Assembly: GCA_016717855.1 (NCBI GenBank) | Contig: JADKEV010000042.1 | Span: 1-43,929 of the forward strand | Direction: 5' to 3' | Source of the DNA: Betaproteobacteria bacterium | GTDB taxonomy: Bacteria > Pseudomonadota > Gammaproteobacteria > Burkholderiales > Casimicrobiaceae | Length of the DNA: 43,929 bases | Shown here: one piece after another, positions 9,416-19,500 of the stretch | Layout: each line of letters opens with the position of its first letter | How positions within the stretch are numbered: the stretch's first letter is position 1 | The notes under the pieces: generated by a model | What the model saw: the letters and a program-made list of their open reading frames with translations, nothing else | Databases searched by the model: none | What the model was told of the DNA's origin: nothing | Program-made: the position numbers and the translations under genes

Positions 9416-9434
9416 AAACTGAAAGCAGTACACT
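9406..9434 (+). promoter_or_regulatory. Probable sigma-70 promoter of fbpA
   Basis: A weak -35 (TTGCAT, 9406-9411, 3/6) is followed after exactly 17 nt by a -10 (TACACT, 9429-9434, 4/6). The -35 lies inside the Fur box and downstream of the FNR-type site, so a weak, regulated promoter is plausible. Confidence 0.5.
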
Positions 9435-9467
9435 CCGGTCATCCCGTCTCACTTGAAAAGGTGTCCA

Positions 9468-10490
9468 ATGCCTCGCCGCTACGTCCCCGCCGTCGCCGCC
9501 GTCCTGCTTTGCCTGACCGTCACGTCCGCATTCGCCCAGGACAAGACCCTCAATCTCTATTCGGCCCGCCACTACCAGACCGATGAGGCGCTCTACGCCA
9601 ACTTCACCCGGCAGACCGGCATCAAGATCAACCGTATCGAGGCCGGGGAGAACGAGTTGCTGGAGCGGATCAAGAACGAAGGCGCCAACAGCCCGGCCGA
9701 CGTGTTCCTGACAGTCGACGCGTCCCGGCTGGCGAAGGCGGACGAGCTGAACCTGTTCGCCCCCGTCAACTCGGCGGTGCTGACCGCCAAAATACCCGCG
9801 CAACTGCGCACCAGGGACTGGTACGCGTTTTCGACCCGCGCGCGAGTGATCCTGTACAACAAGATCGCGGTGAACCCCGCGGACGTGCAGGACTACCAGG
9901 ACCTCGCCAACCCGAAGTTGAAGGGCAAGGTCTGCGTGCGCTCCGGCTCGCACCCATACAACCTGTCGCTGGGCGCATCCATGCTCGAGCACCTGGGCGA
10001 GCAGAAGACGGCCGAGTGGGCCAGGGGGATGGTCGCCAACTTCGCGCGCGCCCCCAAGGGCGGCGACACCGATCAGATCAAGGCCGTGGCTGCCGGCGAA
10101 TGCGGCGTCGCGCTGGTCAACTCCTACTACGTCGCGCGTCTCCTGCGCTCGGAAAAACCCGACGAAAAGAAGGCGATGGAAGCCGTCGCCATCGTGTGGC
10201 CGAACCAGAAGAGCACCGGCACGCACGTGAACATATCGGGCGGCGGCGTGCTCAAGACCGCGCCCAACAAGGAAGCGGCGATCAAGTTCCTCGAGTACCT
10301 GGCTTCGGACCAGGCCCAGGTGTATTTCGCCGACGGCAACAACGAATGGCCGGTGGTCGCGGGCGTCAAGACCAGCAACCCGGCACTCGAGGCGATGGGC
10401 AAGTTCAGGGCGGAGACGATCAACGTCGGCGCGCTGGCGCGCAATCAGGCCGCGGTGCAGAAGATCTACGACCGGGCCGGCTGGCAGTAA
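9468..10490 (+). CDS. fbpA: Ferric-iron ABC transporter periplasmic binding protein
   Basis: A 340-residue protein. The ATG at 9468 has AAAAGG about 6 nt upstream; a TTG at 9453 is in frame but lacks a ribosome site. The signal peptide ends near TSAFAQ. It belongs to the FbpA/FutA class of ferric-binding proteins. Residues matching known iron ligands are visible: H35-Y36 in SARHYQTDEAL, a Glu in AGENELLERI and the tyrosine pair in NSYYVARLL. It would capture Fe3+ in the periplasm and deliver it to the FbpB permease. Regulation is well supported: FNR-type and Fur boxes lie side by side in its promoter. It faces the convergent fbpB gene across a hairpin. Confidence 0.93.
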   Translation: MPRRYVPAVAAVLLCLTVTSAFAQDKTLNLYSARHYQTDEALYANFTRQTGIKINRIEAGENELLERIKNEGANSPADVFLTVDASRLAKADELNLFAPVNSAVLTAKIPAQLRTRDWYAFSTRARVILYNKIAVNPADVQDYQDLANPKLKGKVCVRSGSHPYNLSLGASMLEHLGEQKTAEWARGMVANFARAPKGGDTDQIKAVAAGECGVALVNSYYVARLLRSEKPDEKKAMEAVAIVWPNQKSTGTHVNISGGGVLKTAPNKEAAIKFLEYLASDQAQVYFADGNNEWPVVAGVKTSNPALEAMGKFRAETINVGALARNQAAVQKIYDRAGWQ

Positions 10491-10507
10491 GCGTTCCTGC
10501 CGGGGCC

Positions 10508-10538
10508 GACGACACGGGGCCGCATCGGCCCCGTCGTC
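10508..10538. terminator. Hairpin between convergent fbpA and fbpB
   Basis: A strong inverted repeat with core GGGGCC-GCATC-GGCCCC, flanked by pairing GACGAC/GTCGTC sequence with a small mismatch. It fills the 51-nt gap between the two stop codons, so it could serve both strands. It lacks a T-run, so efficiency is uncertain. Confidence 0.6.
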
Positions 10539-10541
10539 ATC

Positions 10542-12224
10542 TCACGCCGACCGCCTCTGTCGCGCGATCTGCCGCGAGATCACGATCAGCGGCAGTATGC
10601 CCACCACCACGATCGCCAGCGCCGCGGTCGACGCCTCGGCCAGCCGCTCGTCCGTGGCCAGCGTGTAGGCCTGCGTGGCCAGCGTGTCGAAATTGAACGG
10701 CCGCATGACCAGCGTCGCAGGGAGCTCCTTCATCACGTCGACGAACACCAGCAGGCCGCCCGTGAGCAGGCTGCCACGCAGCAACGGCAAGTGGACGCGC
10801 CATAGCGTCTCGCGCGGGCCGCAGCCCAGCGAGCGCGCCGCATCGTCGATGCTCGTGGTCACCTTGCCCAGGCCGGCCTCCACCGTCTGCAGCGACACCG
10901 TGAGGAAGCGCACCAGGTACGCATAGATCAGCGCGGCGATCCCGCCGGTCAGCAGCAACCCCGGCCGGTAACCTGTCGCCGCGGTGATGGCCGCAGCCAG
11001 CGCGTTGTCCAGGTGCGTCACCGGGATCAGGACGCCCACCGCGATCACCGACCCTGGCAGCGCGTAGCCCAACCCCACGGTGCGGTTCACGATCCGCGGA
11101 AACGCCTGCCGGGTCGTGCGCGCCGCGTAGCCAAGCACCAGCGCCAGGAGGACGGCCAGCGCGGCCGTGAGCGCCGCGACCACGAAGCTGTTCTGCGCCA
11201 GTAGCAGGAACCGCTGCCCGAACTGCGCATCGCCATCGGTGATCGCGAAGCGCAGCAGGACACCGGCGGGAACCAGGAAGCCGACGGTCAGCGGCAACAG
11301 GCACACGAGCGTCGCCGCGAGCGCCTTGCCGCCGCGCAGCGCGCGGCCGCGGCCCGGACGGTTGCGTCCCGTGGTGTTGTGAAATCGCGCTCTCCCGCGC
11401 GAGAGCCGCTCGAGGAACAGCACCAGCGCGACCGCGCCCAGGAGCCCGGCTGCGAGTTGCGCCGCCGCCGTGCGATCCCCCAGCCCGAACCAGGCCCGGT
11501 AGATTCCGGTGGTGAAGGTCTGCACGCCGAAGTAGGACACCGCGCCATAGTCGGCCAGCGTTTCCATCAGCGCAAGCGAGGCGCCCGCCGCGACGGCGGG
11601 CCGCGCGAGCGGCAGGGCGATCCGGAAAAAGCACGCCCATGGCCCCAGGCCCAGCGTGCGCCCGGCTTCCAGCATGCCGGTCGTGCGCGCCAGGAAGGCC
11701 GCACGGGTCAGCAGGTAGACATAGGGATAGAGCACGAAGACGAACATCACGATGGCGCCGCCCAGCGTGCGGACGTCCGGAAACCAATAGCCTCCCGCCT
11801 GCCAGCCGAAGGCGGCGCGCAGCCAGGTCTGCACCGGTCCGACAAACTGCAGCAGGTCCGTGTACGTGTACGCCATCACGTACGCGGGCACGGCGAGCGG
11901 CAGCACCACCGCCCATTCGAAGATCCGCCGTCCCGGAAACTCGTACGTGCTGACCACCCACGCCGTCGCGACACCGATCAGGATCACGCCCGCCGAGACG
12001 CCCACGCACAGCCACAGCGTGTTGGCGATGTAGGAAGGGAGTACGGTCGCGGCGAGATGATTCCAGGTGTCGCTGGTCCCGCCGATGAACAGGTTGACCG
12101 CGACGCTCAGGATCGGGATGGCGATCATCACCGCAACGGCCGTCGCCAGCCAGGCCAGGACCGGCGCCCGGGAATGCATGGGCCCGGCAGTGGCTGCGCG
12201 CTGCGTAGTCGGCAAAAGGGTCAT
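10542..12224 (-). CDS. fbpB: Ferric-iron ABC transporter permease, two-domain fused type
   Basis: A 560-residue inner-membrane protein with about twelve hydrophobic segments in two halves, each a binding-protein-dependent transport permease domain, the usual fused architecture of FbpB/AfuB. EAA-type loops that contact the ATPase are visible in both halves: AGRTLGLGPWACFFRIALPLARPA in parts in the first and AARSLGCGPRETLWRVHLPLL in parts in the second. It would form the channel for Fe3+ supplied by FbpA and energised by FbpC. Its ATG at 12224 is 48 nt from the divergent fbpC start, and its 3' end is convergent with fbpA. The three transporter genes therefore use at least two transcripts. Confidence 0.92.
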   Translation of the reverse strand: MTLLPTTQRAATAGPMHSRAPVLAWLATAVAVMIAIPILSVAVNLFIGGTSDTWNHLAATVLPSYIANTLWLCVGVSAGVILIGVATAWVVSTYEFPGRRIFEWAVVLPLAVPAYVMAYTYTDLLQFVGPVQTWLRAAFGWQAGGYWFPDVRTLGGAIVMFVFVLYPYVYLLTRAAFLARTTGMLEAGRTLGLGPWACFFRIALPLARPAVAAGASLALMETLADYGAVSYFGVQTFTTGIYRAWFGLGDRTAAAQLAAGLLGAVALVLFLERLSRGRARFHNTTGRNRPGRGRALRGGKALAATLVCLLPLTVGFLVPAGVLLRFAITDGDAQFGQRFLLLAQNSFVVAALTAALAVLLALVLGYAARTTRQAFPRIVNRTVGLGYALPGSVIAVGVLIPVTHLDNALAAAITAATGYRPGLLLTGGIAALIYAYLVRFLTVSLQTVEAGLGKVTTSIDDAARSLGCGPRETLWRVHLPLLRGSLLTGGLLVFVDVMKELPATLVMRPFNFDTLATQAYTLATDERLAEASTAALAIVVVGILPLIVISRQIARQRRSA

Positions 12225-12241
12225 CCCGTGAAAAGGGGAAT

Positions 12242-12247
12242 TATAAT
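12242..12247 (+). promoter_or_regulatory. -10 element of fbpC promoter
   Basis: A perfect TATAAT lies 25 nt before the fbpC ATG in the short gap between divergent fbpB and fbpC. I see no good -35 at the expected distance, so the call rests on the -10 alone. An in-frame ATG inside it (12246) lacks a ribosome site, whereas the ATG at 12273 has GGAAGGA just upstream. Confidence 0.45.
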
Positions 12248-12272
12248 GGGTCGAAGCATTCCCGGAAGGACC

Positions 12273-13379
12273 ATGCCGCTACTCGAACTCTCCCGCATCA
12301 CGCAGGCCTACGGCGATCACGCGGTGGTCAAGGCGATGAGCCTGCAACTCGACGCGGGCGCGATCGGCTGCCTGCTCGGTCCCTCCGGCTGCGGCAAGAC
12401 CACGGTGCTGCGCTGCATCGCCGGTTTCGAGCGCCTCGGTTCGGGCACGATCCGCCTCGACGGAGAAGTCGTCAGCGGTCCCGATCAGCACGTGCCGGCG
12501 GAAGACCGGCGCATCGGCATGGTGTTCCAGGACTACGCGCTGTTCCCCCACCTGAGCGTCGCCGACAACGTCGGCTTCGGCCTGCGCGGCGACCGTACGG
12601 GCCAGGCGGCGCGCGTGACCGAGCTGCTCGCGACCGTCGGCCTCGCCGGCGTCCGCGACAGTTTCCCGCACGAGCTCTCCGGCGGCCAGCAGCAGCGCGT
12701 GGCGCTCGCCCGGGCGCTCGCGCCCAAGCCGCGCCTGCTGCTGCTCGACGAGCCGTTTTCGAACCTGGACGTGGACCTGCGCGAGCGCCTGGCCGTGGAA
12801 GTGCGGGACATCCTGAAGGCCGAGGGGATCACCGCGGTCCTGGTGACCCACGACCAGCACGAGGCCTTCGCGATCGCCGACGAGATCGGCGTCATGCACG
12901 AAGGCGTCATCCAGCAGTGGGACACGCCATACAACCTGTACCACCGGCCGCAGAACCGCTTCGTCGCCGACTTCGTCGGACAAGGCGTGTTCCTGCCCGG
13001 GCGGATTCTCAACGACACGCACGTGAGCATCGAGCTGGGCACGCTGCAGGGCACGATCCCGGTCGAATGCGGCGCCACCGGCTGCGCCGCGTGCAGCCGC
13101 GGCTGCGGCGCCAGCGTGCTGCTGCGCCCCGATGACATCATTCACGACGACGCCAGCGCCATGAAGGCCGAGGTCGTCGCCAAGGCGTTTCGCGGCGCCG
13201 AGTTTCTCTACACGCTGAAGCTCAAGAGCGGGGCGCGCGTGCTCTCGCTGGTCCCCAGCCACCACAACCACGCCATCGGCGAGTCGATCGGGATCCGCCT
13301 CGACGTCGACCACGTCGTGGCCTTCCGCGCGGACCAGGTGACCCCGGACGCGCAACGCGTGCTCATACGCCTGTCGTAG
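12273..13379 (+). CDS. fbpC: Ferric-iron ABC transporter ATP-binding protein
   Basis: A 368-residue ABC ATPase. GGAAGGA sits directly before the ATG. All ATPase motifs are intact: Walker A GPSGCGKTT, Q-loop MVFQDYALFPHL, signature LSGGQQQRVALARAL, Walker B LLLLDEPFSNLD and the switch His in LVTHDQHEAF. The C-terminal third is the TOBE-type regulatory region. Within it lies an unusual cysteine cluster C266-x4-C-x2-C-x3-C278 (CGATGCAACSRGC), which could bind metal or an Fe-S cluster; that is my inference. Its stop codon TAG is the first part of an interspersed repeat that begins at 13376. Confidence 0.93.
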   Translation: MPLLELSRITQAYGDHAVVKAMSLQLDAGAIGCLLGPSGCGKTTVLRCIAGFERLGSGTIRLDGEVVSGPDQHVPAEDRRIGMVFQDYALFPHLSVADNVGFGLRGDRTGQAARVTELLATVGLAGVRDSFPHELSGGQQQRVALARALAPKPRLLLLDEPFSNLDVDLRERLAVEVRDILKAEGITAVLVTHDQHEAFAIADEIGVMHEGVIQQWDTPYNLYHRPQNRFVADFVGQGVFLPGRILNDTHVSIELGTLQGTIPVECGATGCAACSRGCGASVLLRPDDIIHDDASAMKAEVVAKAFRGAEFLYTLKLKSGARVLSLVPSHHNHAIGESIGIRLDVDHVVAFRADQVTPDAQRVLIRLS

Positions 13380-13488
13380 GATGGGTCGAGCGTAGCGACA
13401 CCCATCAACCGCAGAACCGGCCCCCGACTCCGTAGGATGGGTGGAGCGCAGCGATACCCATCGAGGATGGGTGGAGCGCAGCGACCCA
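13376..13488. repeat. Three copies of a GGATGGGT...ACCCATC interspersed repeat
   Basis: Copies lie at 13376-13406 and 13432-13462 (31 nt each), with a partial third copy at 13463-13488 abutting the second. Each full unit starts GTAGGATGGGT, has GAGCG(C/T)AGCGA in the middle and ends ACCCATC, so its ends pair (GATGGGT/ACCCATC) and the unit can fold into a hairpin. Units of this kind are scattered between genes in many proteobacteria. The first copy overlaps the last codon and provides the stop codon of fbpC. The 13380-13511 gap contains nothing else. Confidence 0.8.
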
Positions 13489-13511
13489 GCGCGCCCCAGC
13501 CGCGAACACCC

Positions 13512-16500
13512 TCACCGCAACGACTCGATGTACGTCTCGATATCCGGCGCGTTATCGCGCGGCGCGCCGGGCGCGACCGCATTCAGGATCAGCGGCGCGC
13601 CCCGGAGACCGAACAGGTAACGGATGATCATCAACCCGTCGGTGAGCGCGTCAGACTCGCCGTTGCCGTCGACATCGAGCGCGCCGCGGATCTGGCCCAG
13701 ATAGGCCTCGATCCCCGGCGTGGAGTTGCGCGCTGCGCCCGGGCTGATGGCGGCATTGGTGATCGCGCTGCCATTCAGCAGGAACAGGTAGCGCAGGATC
13801 ATCAGGCCGTCGGAGAGCGCGTCGGTCTGGCCATCGGCATCGACGTCGATGATCGCCTTGCACTGACCGTGGGAATCTGCCGCGTGGATCGCCTGGATTT
13901 CATCGGCGCCGAGCGCCCGGCCATGAATCTGGACATCGTCGATCAGCCCGGTGTAATTCGCGTTCAGGCCCGGGTCCGAATTGCCTACCCGCAGCGCGGC
14001 CGTATTGGCCAGCAGCGTCGGCGTCCCGGCGCTGGTAACCGGCTGGAGCTGTCCGTTGATGTAGATCCGGATCTCGCCGCCCGCCGTGATCACGCCCGCG
14101 ACATGAGTCCAGACGTTGTTCGGGATGGCGCCGCCGGCGGTGAAGGCGTAGGCGTTGCCGTTGCCCGATGCCTCGACATGCAGCGCGCCGGGTTGCGTTG
14201 GGAACGCAGCGCCGGGTCCGGTCAGCCACATCCCGTACGCGCGACCGCCGTTGAGCATGTCGCTCTTGGCGACAATCGCGCAGTAGCCGTGCGGGCAGGT
14301 GGCCGGATTGATCCAGGCCTGCATCGTCACCGCCGTGGCCAGATCCAGGTTGTTTGCATCCGCCACCAGCACTTCACCGGCGCCGGCGAAGCTGAATGCC
14401 TGCCCGACCTTGCCCGGGACCGTCGTCGCATCGCCAGCAAGGGTCCCGTTGTTGCCGCCGCGGATGTCACTGCCATTGCCATCTCCCGGCCACCAGCTCA
14501 CCACGCCCGGCGCCGGGGCGAGGCAGGCGAGCGCATCCATGTCCAGTGTGTACGCCTTGGTCGCGGCAGCGGCGAACGCGTCGGTCATCCCGACGGTGAA
14601 GCTGGAAGTCCCGGGCGCGCCGGTGCCGGTGCCGCTCAGCACGCCGGTCGCCGCGTCCAGCGCGAGGCCCGCGGGCAGCGCGCCGGCGATGATCGCCCAG
14701 CTGCCGTAGGGCTGGCCGCCGCCGCTCGCCTGGAAGGCCAGCGGCGGATAGTCGATGCCCAGCGTGCCGCGTGGCAACGGCGTCGGCGTGGTGATGACCA
14801 GCGGCGGCGCCGACTGCGCGAAGGTGATGGTCGTGCTCGACTGGACACTGCCGTCGGAAAGCGAGGTCGCCCGGACCGTGACCGTTGCCGCGCCGCTGGC
14901 CGAGATGTTTGCGGTCAGCGGCACGGCCGCCGCGCCGAACCCCGGCAGCAGCAGCGGCGACACCAACTGCGCCACCGTGCCCTGCGGCGTCGTCAGGTCC
15001 ACCGTCACCGGACCGGTCTTGCCCGTGATCGCCACCGCATACTGATCCTCGACGTTGCCGGTGTTCCGCACCAGCACGTACACCTGCTGTACCGACGCGC
15101 CGGCCGGAACGATCCGCGCCTGCGGCTCGCCCGAGGCGCGCACGCCTTTGATCACGGGCACTGTCACGGTCGCCACCGCGCGTGCGCGCGCGGCGCTGCT
15201 GGCCCGGGAGACCGCCTGCACTTCGAACGAGGAAACGCCGGGGACAGCGAACGTCCCGATACCGGACAAGGCGACGCCCACCGCCTGCGACCCGCCGGGC
15301 GGCAGCGTGAGAACGTCGTTGCCCAGCGTCGCCGCGAGGCCCAGCGACCCCAGCGCGACCAGATCGAAGGTGTCGGTCGCCGTGCCGCGGTTGGTGACGA
15401 TGGCCGAGTACGGTGTCGCGGGCGTGCCGGCCCCGGGCGTGAGCCCGACCTGCACGCCGGCGCCCGACACGTTGACCGGGATCGTCGCGCTCGCGCGGAA
15501 GCCGAAGCTGGCGTTGTGCTGGAGCGTAACGTCGAAGGATCCGGGCGCCTGCGCCGCCGGCACGAACACCCGCGCGATCACATCGGCGCCGGCGCCCGGC
15601 GCGACGACGAAGCTGTTGCGATCGAACGTGACGTCCCAGCCGCCGGGCACCACGGTGGCGAAGAAATCGTACTGCTCGGCGACGTTGCCGGTGTTGGTGA
15701 CGTGCATATTGATCAGCGTCGTCGCATTGCGCGCGCCCGCCGCCGGGTTCGGCGCGGCGACGAGGGTCGAGCTGCCCACCAGCGGCGACTGGTTCCCGCC
15801 GTAATCGGGGTTGTTGTAGTTGACGAAGTTCGCGGTCGCGTTGCCGCTCACGGCCCCCGCCGTCGCGAGCACGCGGAAATCGAACGCGCCGAAACCGTCC
15901 GCCACCGTCGACTGCAACACCAGCGGCGTCGTCGCCTGCCCGTTCGCGGGAACGTTCACGCTTGGCGCCAGCGTCTTGACCCACGACGCCGGTATGCCAT
16001 CAACCGCGAGCGCATAAGTGACCGGGTTCGCCGTGGGGTTGAGCAGCGTCACGCTCACGGTTGCCGGCGCGCCGATGAGAACCAGTTGCGTGGCCGGCGC
16101 GAGTGAAACGATCTGGCTGGCTGTCACCGCCGCGGCGCCGAGCAGCAGCGTGCCGGAACCGATGTCGGGCACCGTGAACTCGATCCTGCCGCCGGTGGCG
16201 ACATCGCGAGAGGACCCGGGCTGCATCGCGGCGATGTTCGCCTGCCAGGTCAGAGGACTGACCGTCGGCTGTATCCATGTATACGTATCGTGCCCGGCGA
16301 AATTCGCGATCGAATCCGGGGCGACGTTGAACGAGCCGGGCACCAGCGTCACCCCGCTGCCGGTGGGGACATCGACCTTGGCCGTGAGCGCGGGGCCGGC
16401 GATCGTCGCGTAGTCGTACACCAGCACGCTGGTCTCGGTCAGCGCGTAGAGCAACGCGCCGTCGAGGATCACGTCCTTGAGCGGGGAGCCGGTGTCGTAG

Positions 16501-19500
16501 GGGATCACGCGCAGGTTCAGCGGATCGTTCGCGTCGATCAGCGCCAGCACCCACTGGCAACTCCCGGGATTGAACGCGCTGAGCGCATAGTAGTTGTTGG
16601 TCAGCGCGACCAACCCGCTGTTCGCCGCGTGCAGGGCCGGATTGCACGCGAAGGTCTCCTTGTGCACCAGCGGTGTGACCAGCGTGCTCTTGATCGCCGG
16701 CGCGGCCGGGGTCGCGATGTCCCAGGCGGTGATGACGAGGTTGCCCACGAATCCCGAACGGCCGTCGTAAAAACCCTGCGTATCGCCGACTGTGACCATC
16801 GCGTTGCCCTGGCGCGCAATGCCGTACAGGAGGCGCGCCTGCGGGACGTCGACGGTGCCCGTGATGCACGGATTGACCATCCCGGGACAGTTGGTCGACA
16901 GCGCGGTCGTGTCGACCACGTTGACCCGTCCCACGCCGACGGCCGGATCGGTGGTCGACGTGGTGCTCGCCAGCAGCGCGGTCGTCCCCGCCAGCGCCAT
17001 CTGGAACTGCATGTTGGGGCCGCCCGCGGTCGGATCGTTGGTGTCGGTCGAGGGCAGCGGAAAATGGTGATACAGCTCCCCGGTGAGCGCTGGCGCCGTG
17101 AGCGTGGAAAAGTCCAGTTGCAACAGGTTGCCGCGCTGCTCGAAAATGAAGAAGGAGAACGGGTTGTAGAAGTACAGTTGGGTGGGCATGAACCCGGTCG
17201 TGCCGCTGAACGTGACGGGCCCGCCGAAGCGCTTGCCCAGGTCCAGCGGCAACGCGTTCTGCTGGACCGGATTGGTCGCGTTGCCACCCGCAATGTCAAA
17301 GACGACCAGTTTGCGATAGTCGGTCTGGCCCGGGTCGTCGAGATCGTAGCCCAGGATCAGGTTGCCGCCGCTCACCTGACATGTGACGTTGGCGAAGTCG
17401 CTGGCCAGCAGTCCGGTGGCGAAGGTGCCCAGCAGCGCGGGGGCATCCGGATTGCCCACCGAGAAGATCGACACCCGGTTGTGCTGGCACACGTACAGCA
17501 GCGAGCCCGACTGCGCGAACGAGGTGGTCGTCGTGCCCGTGACCGGCGCTGCCGAACGCAGCGTGATCAGCGGCTGCGGGACGAGGTCGTGCGCCAGCGT
17601 CAGCGCGACGCCGACGGTCGAGTTTCCCGACGGCACCACCGGCGGCGTCGCCGCGATATCGGCGGCCAGCGGCGCGCCGATGAAAAACGATCCGGTCGCC
17701 GTCGCGCCCGGGATCAGCACGCTGGAGGCGTCGATCATCCACACCTCGATCGTGTACGTCCCGGACGCGTAGCCGGTCGTGTTGATCGCGGTCAGCGGCA
17801 GGTTCACCACGTTGTCGCCAATCGCCAGTTCGAGCTGCACGTAGGGCGAGGGAAACGTGACGGCCTGCCCCAGCCGGTTCTTCACCGTGTGCTGGACGTA
17901 GACGGTGCGCGCGCGGTTGGTGGAGTTCAGGATCCGCGCCGTCGGCACGATGGTGGTGCCCGCCGGGCCGTACGCCGGCGCCGAATCCAAATGGACGATG
18001 CGCACGATCTCGGACTTGAGCGTCAACTGGCCCGTCGCCGACTTGGCCACGCCCGGCTCGTCCTCCGGCGTGGCGATTACCTCGTAGGTGAACGCCTGCG
18101 CCGCCCCGGCCGTGTTGGTGAAGGTCAGGTTGAGCAGCGGCGATGCGAAGCCGTTGGTCTGGTAATTCGGGGGCACCACCACGCGGGTGACATTGAAAAC
18201 CGGGGTGACCCCCGGCGGCACGCCGGTCACCGCGAGGTTGAACGCGCGCGGTGCCGGTGTCTCGTTGTAGATCGTCACGTCGACCTTGGTGGGCAGCGTC
18301 GGCAGGTTGGTCGTCACCGCCGGGAACAGTCGCAGTTGGAAGCCGTTGGCCCAGGCGCTGGCCAGCGCCGCGTCCAGGTCGCAGAACGCCGCATCCAGCG
18401 TGTTCAGCACGCCGCCGACCGCGCCCGTGGCGGCCGCTGCCAGCGCGCTACGCGCCGCGGCAAACACGGGAGCCAGCGCCTGCGTGAACGGTGCGTTCAG
18501 CTGCAGTACGAGGTTGTCGAGCAGGGTGAGCACGGTCTGCTTCTGGTCGAGGTCACCCGGCGCGAGTGCCAGCCGGTCGACCTCGATGGTCAGCCGGGCG
18601 AGCGTCGCGCCCAGCCCGTCACGGAACGTGCGCGTCGCGGTCATCGAGGCGCGCACGAGGCAGTGCGTGATCGCCGAGGTCACCGTGACGCCGAACTGCG
18701 TGACGACCGGGAATGCGCCGCCGATGTCGGCGCGGATGTCGGCGGCCAGCGTGGTGCCCGCCGGCGTCCCTGGCGCGACGGTGAATCCAAGCGGCAGCGA
18801 ACGGCTCTCGCCGGTATTCATGATCAGCATCGGTGGGATCCCGGTGACGTTCAGGCCCGGCGACGTCGTCGCCGTGAGGTTCACCGGCGTCGTCACGTTG
18901 CCCAGGCTGTCCAGGGTCAGCGTGGCCGAACCGGCGGTGCCGGCGAGCGCCTGCTGCAGCGCCGGCTGCACGCGCATCGACAACGCCGCCGCGAGCGGAA
19001 TGTGGAATTCCAGCGGCGCCGAGCCGGTGATCGTGTTGTTGCTCTGGCTGGTCGCCTTGACGGTGAAGTTGGCCGGCAGTCCACCGGCGCCGATGCCCGA
19101 ATCGGGGCTCAGGCAGACATGGATCTCCGCGGTCGCGCCGGCCGGAATGCGCAGGAACGGCTTCGGTATGAGCATGTTCAGGCCCTGCCCCCCGCCGGTC
19201 GGCGATACGAAGAAATCGTCGGCGACCGGGCCCGTGTTGGTGATGTGCGCCAGGTACACCGACTGGAATTCAGCCCCGAAAGCGTCGACCGTATACACCG
19301 GATCGAGGGCCAGGCTCACGCTCACGCCGGGGATCATGCCGGGCGGCTGCGGCGCGGGCAGCGGCGGCTCGGGCAGCGCGAACAACGTCGTGGGACTGGG
19401 CGGATCGCCGCCTGCCGCATTGAAGGCCTTGGCCAGGTCCTGGAGCCCGTCCTTCAATCCGCGGACCATCAGGACCACGATGCTGGTCCGGCCCTTGATC

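Noticed and set aside
13376..13488. CRISPR array
   Set aside because: Only three partly irregular copies, two of them abutting with no spacer, hairpin-forming and without cas genes.
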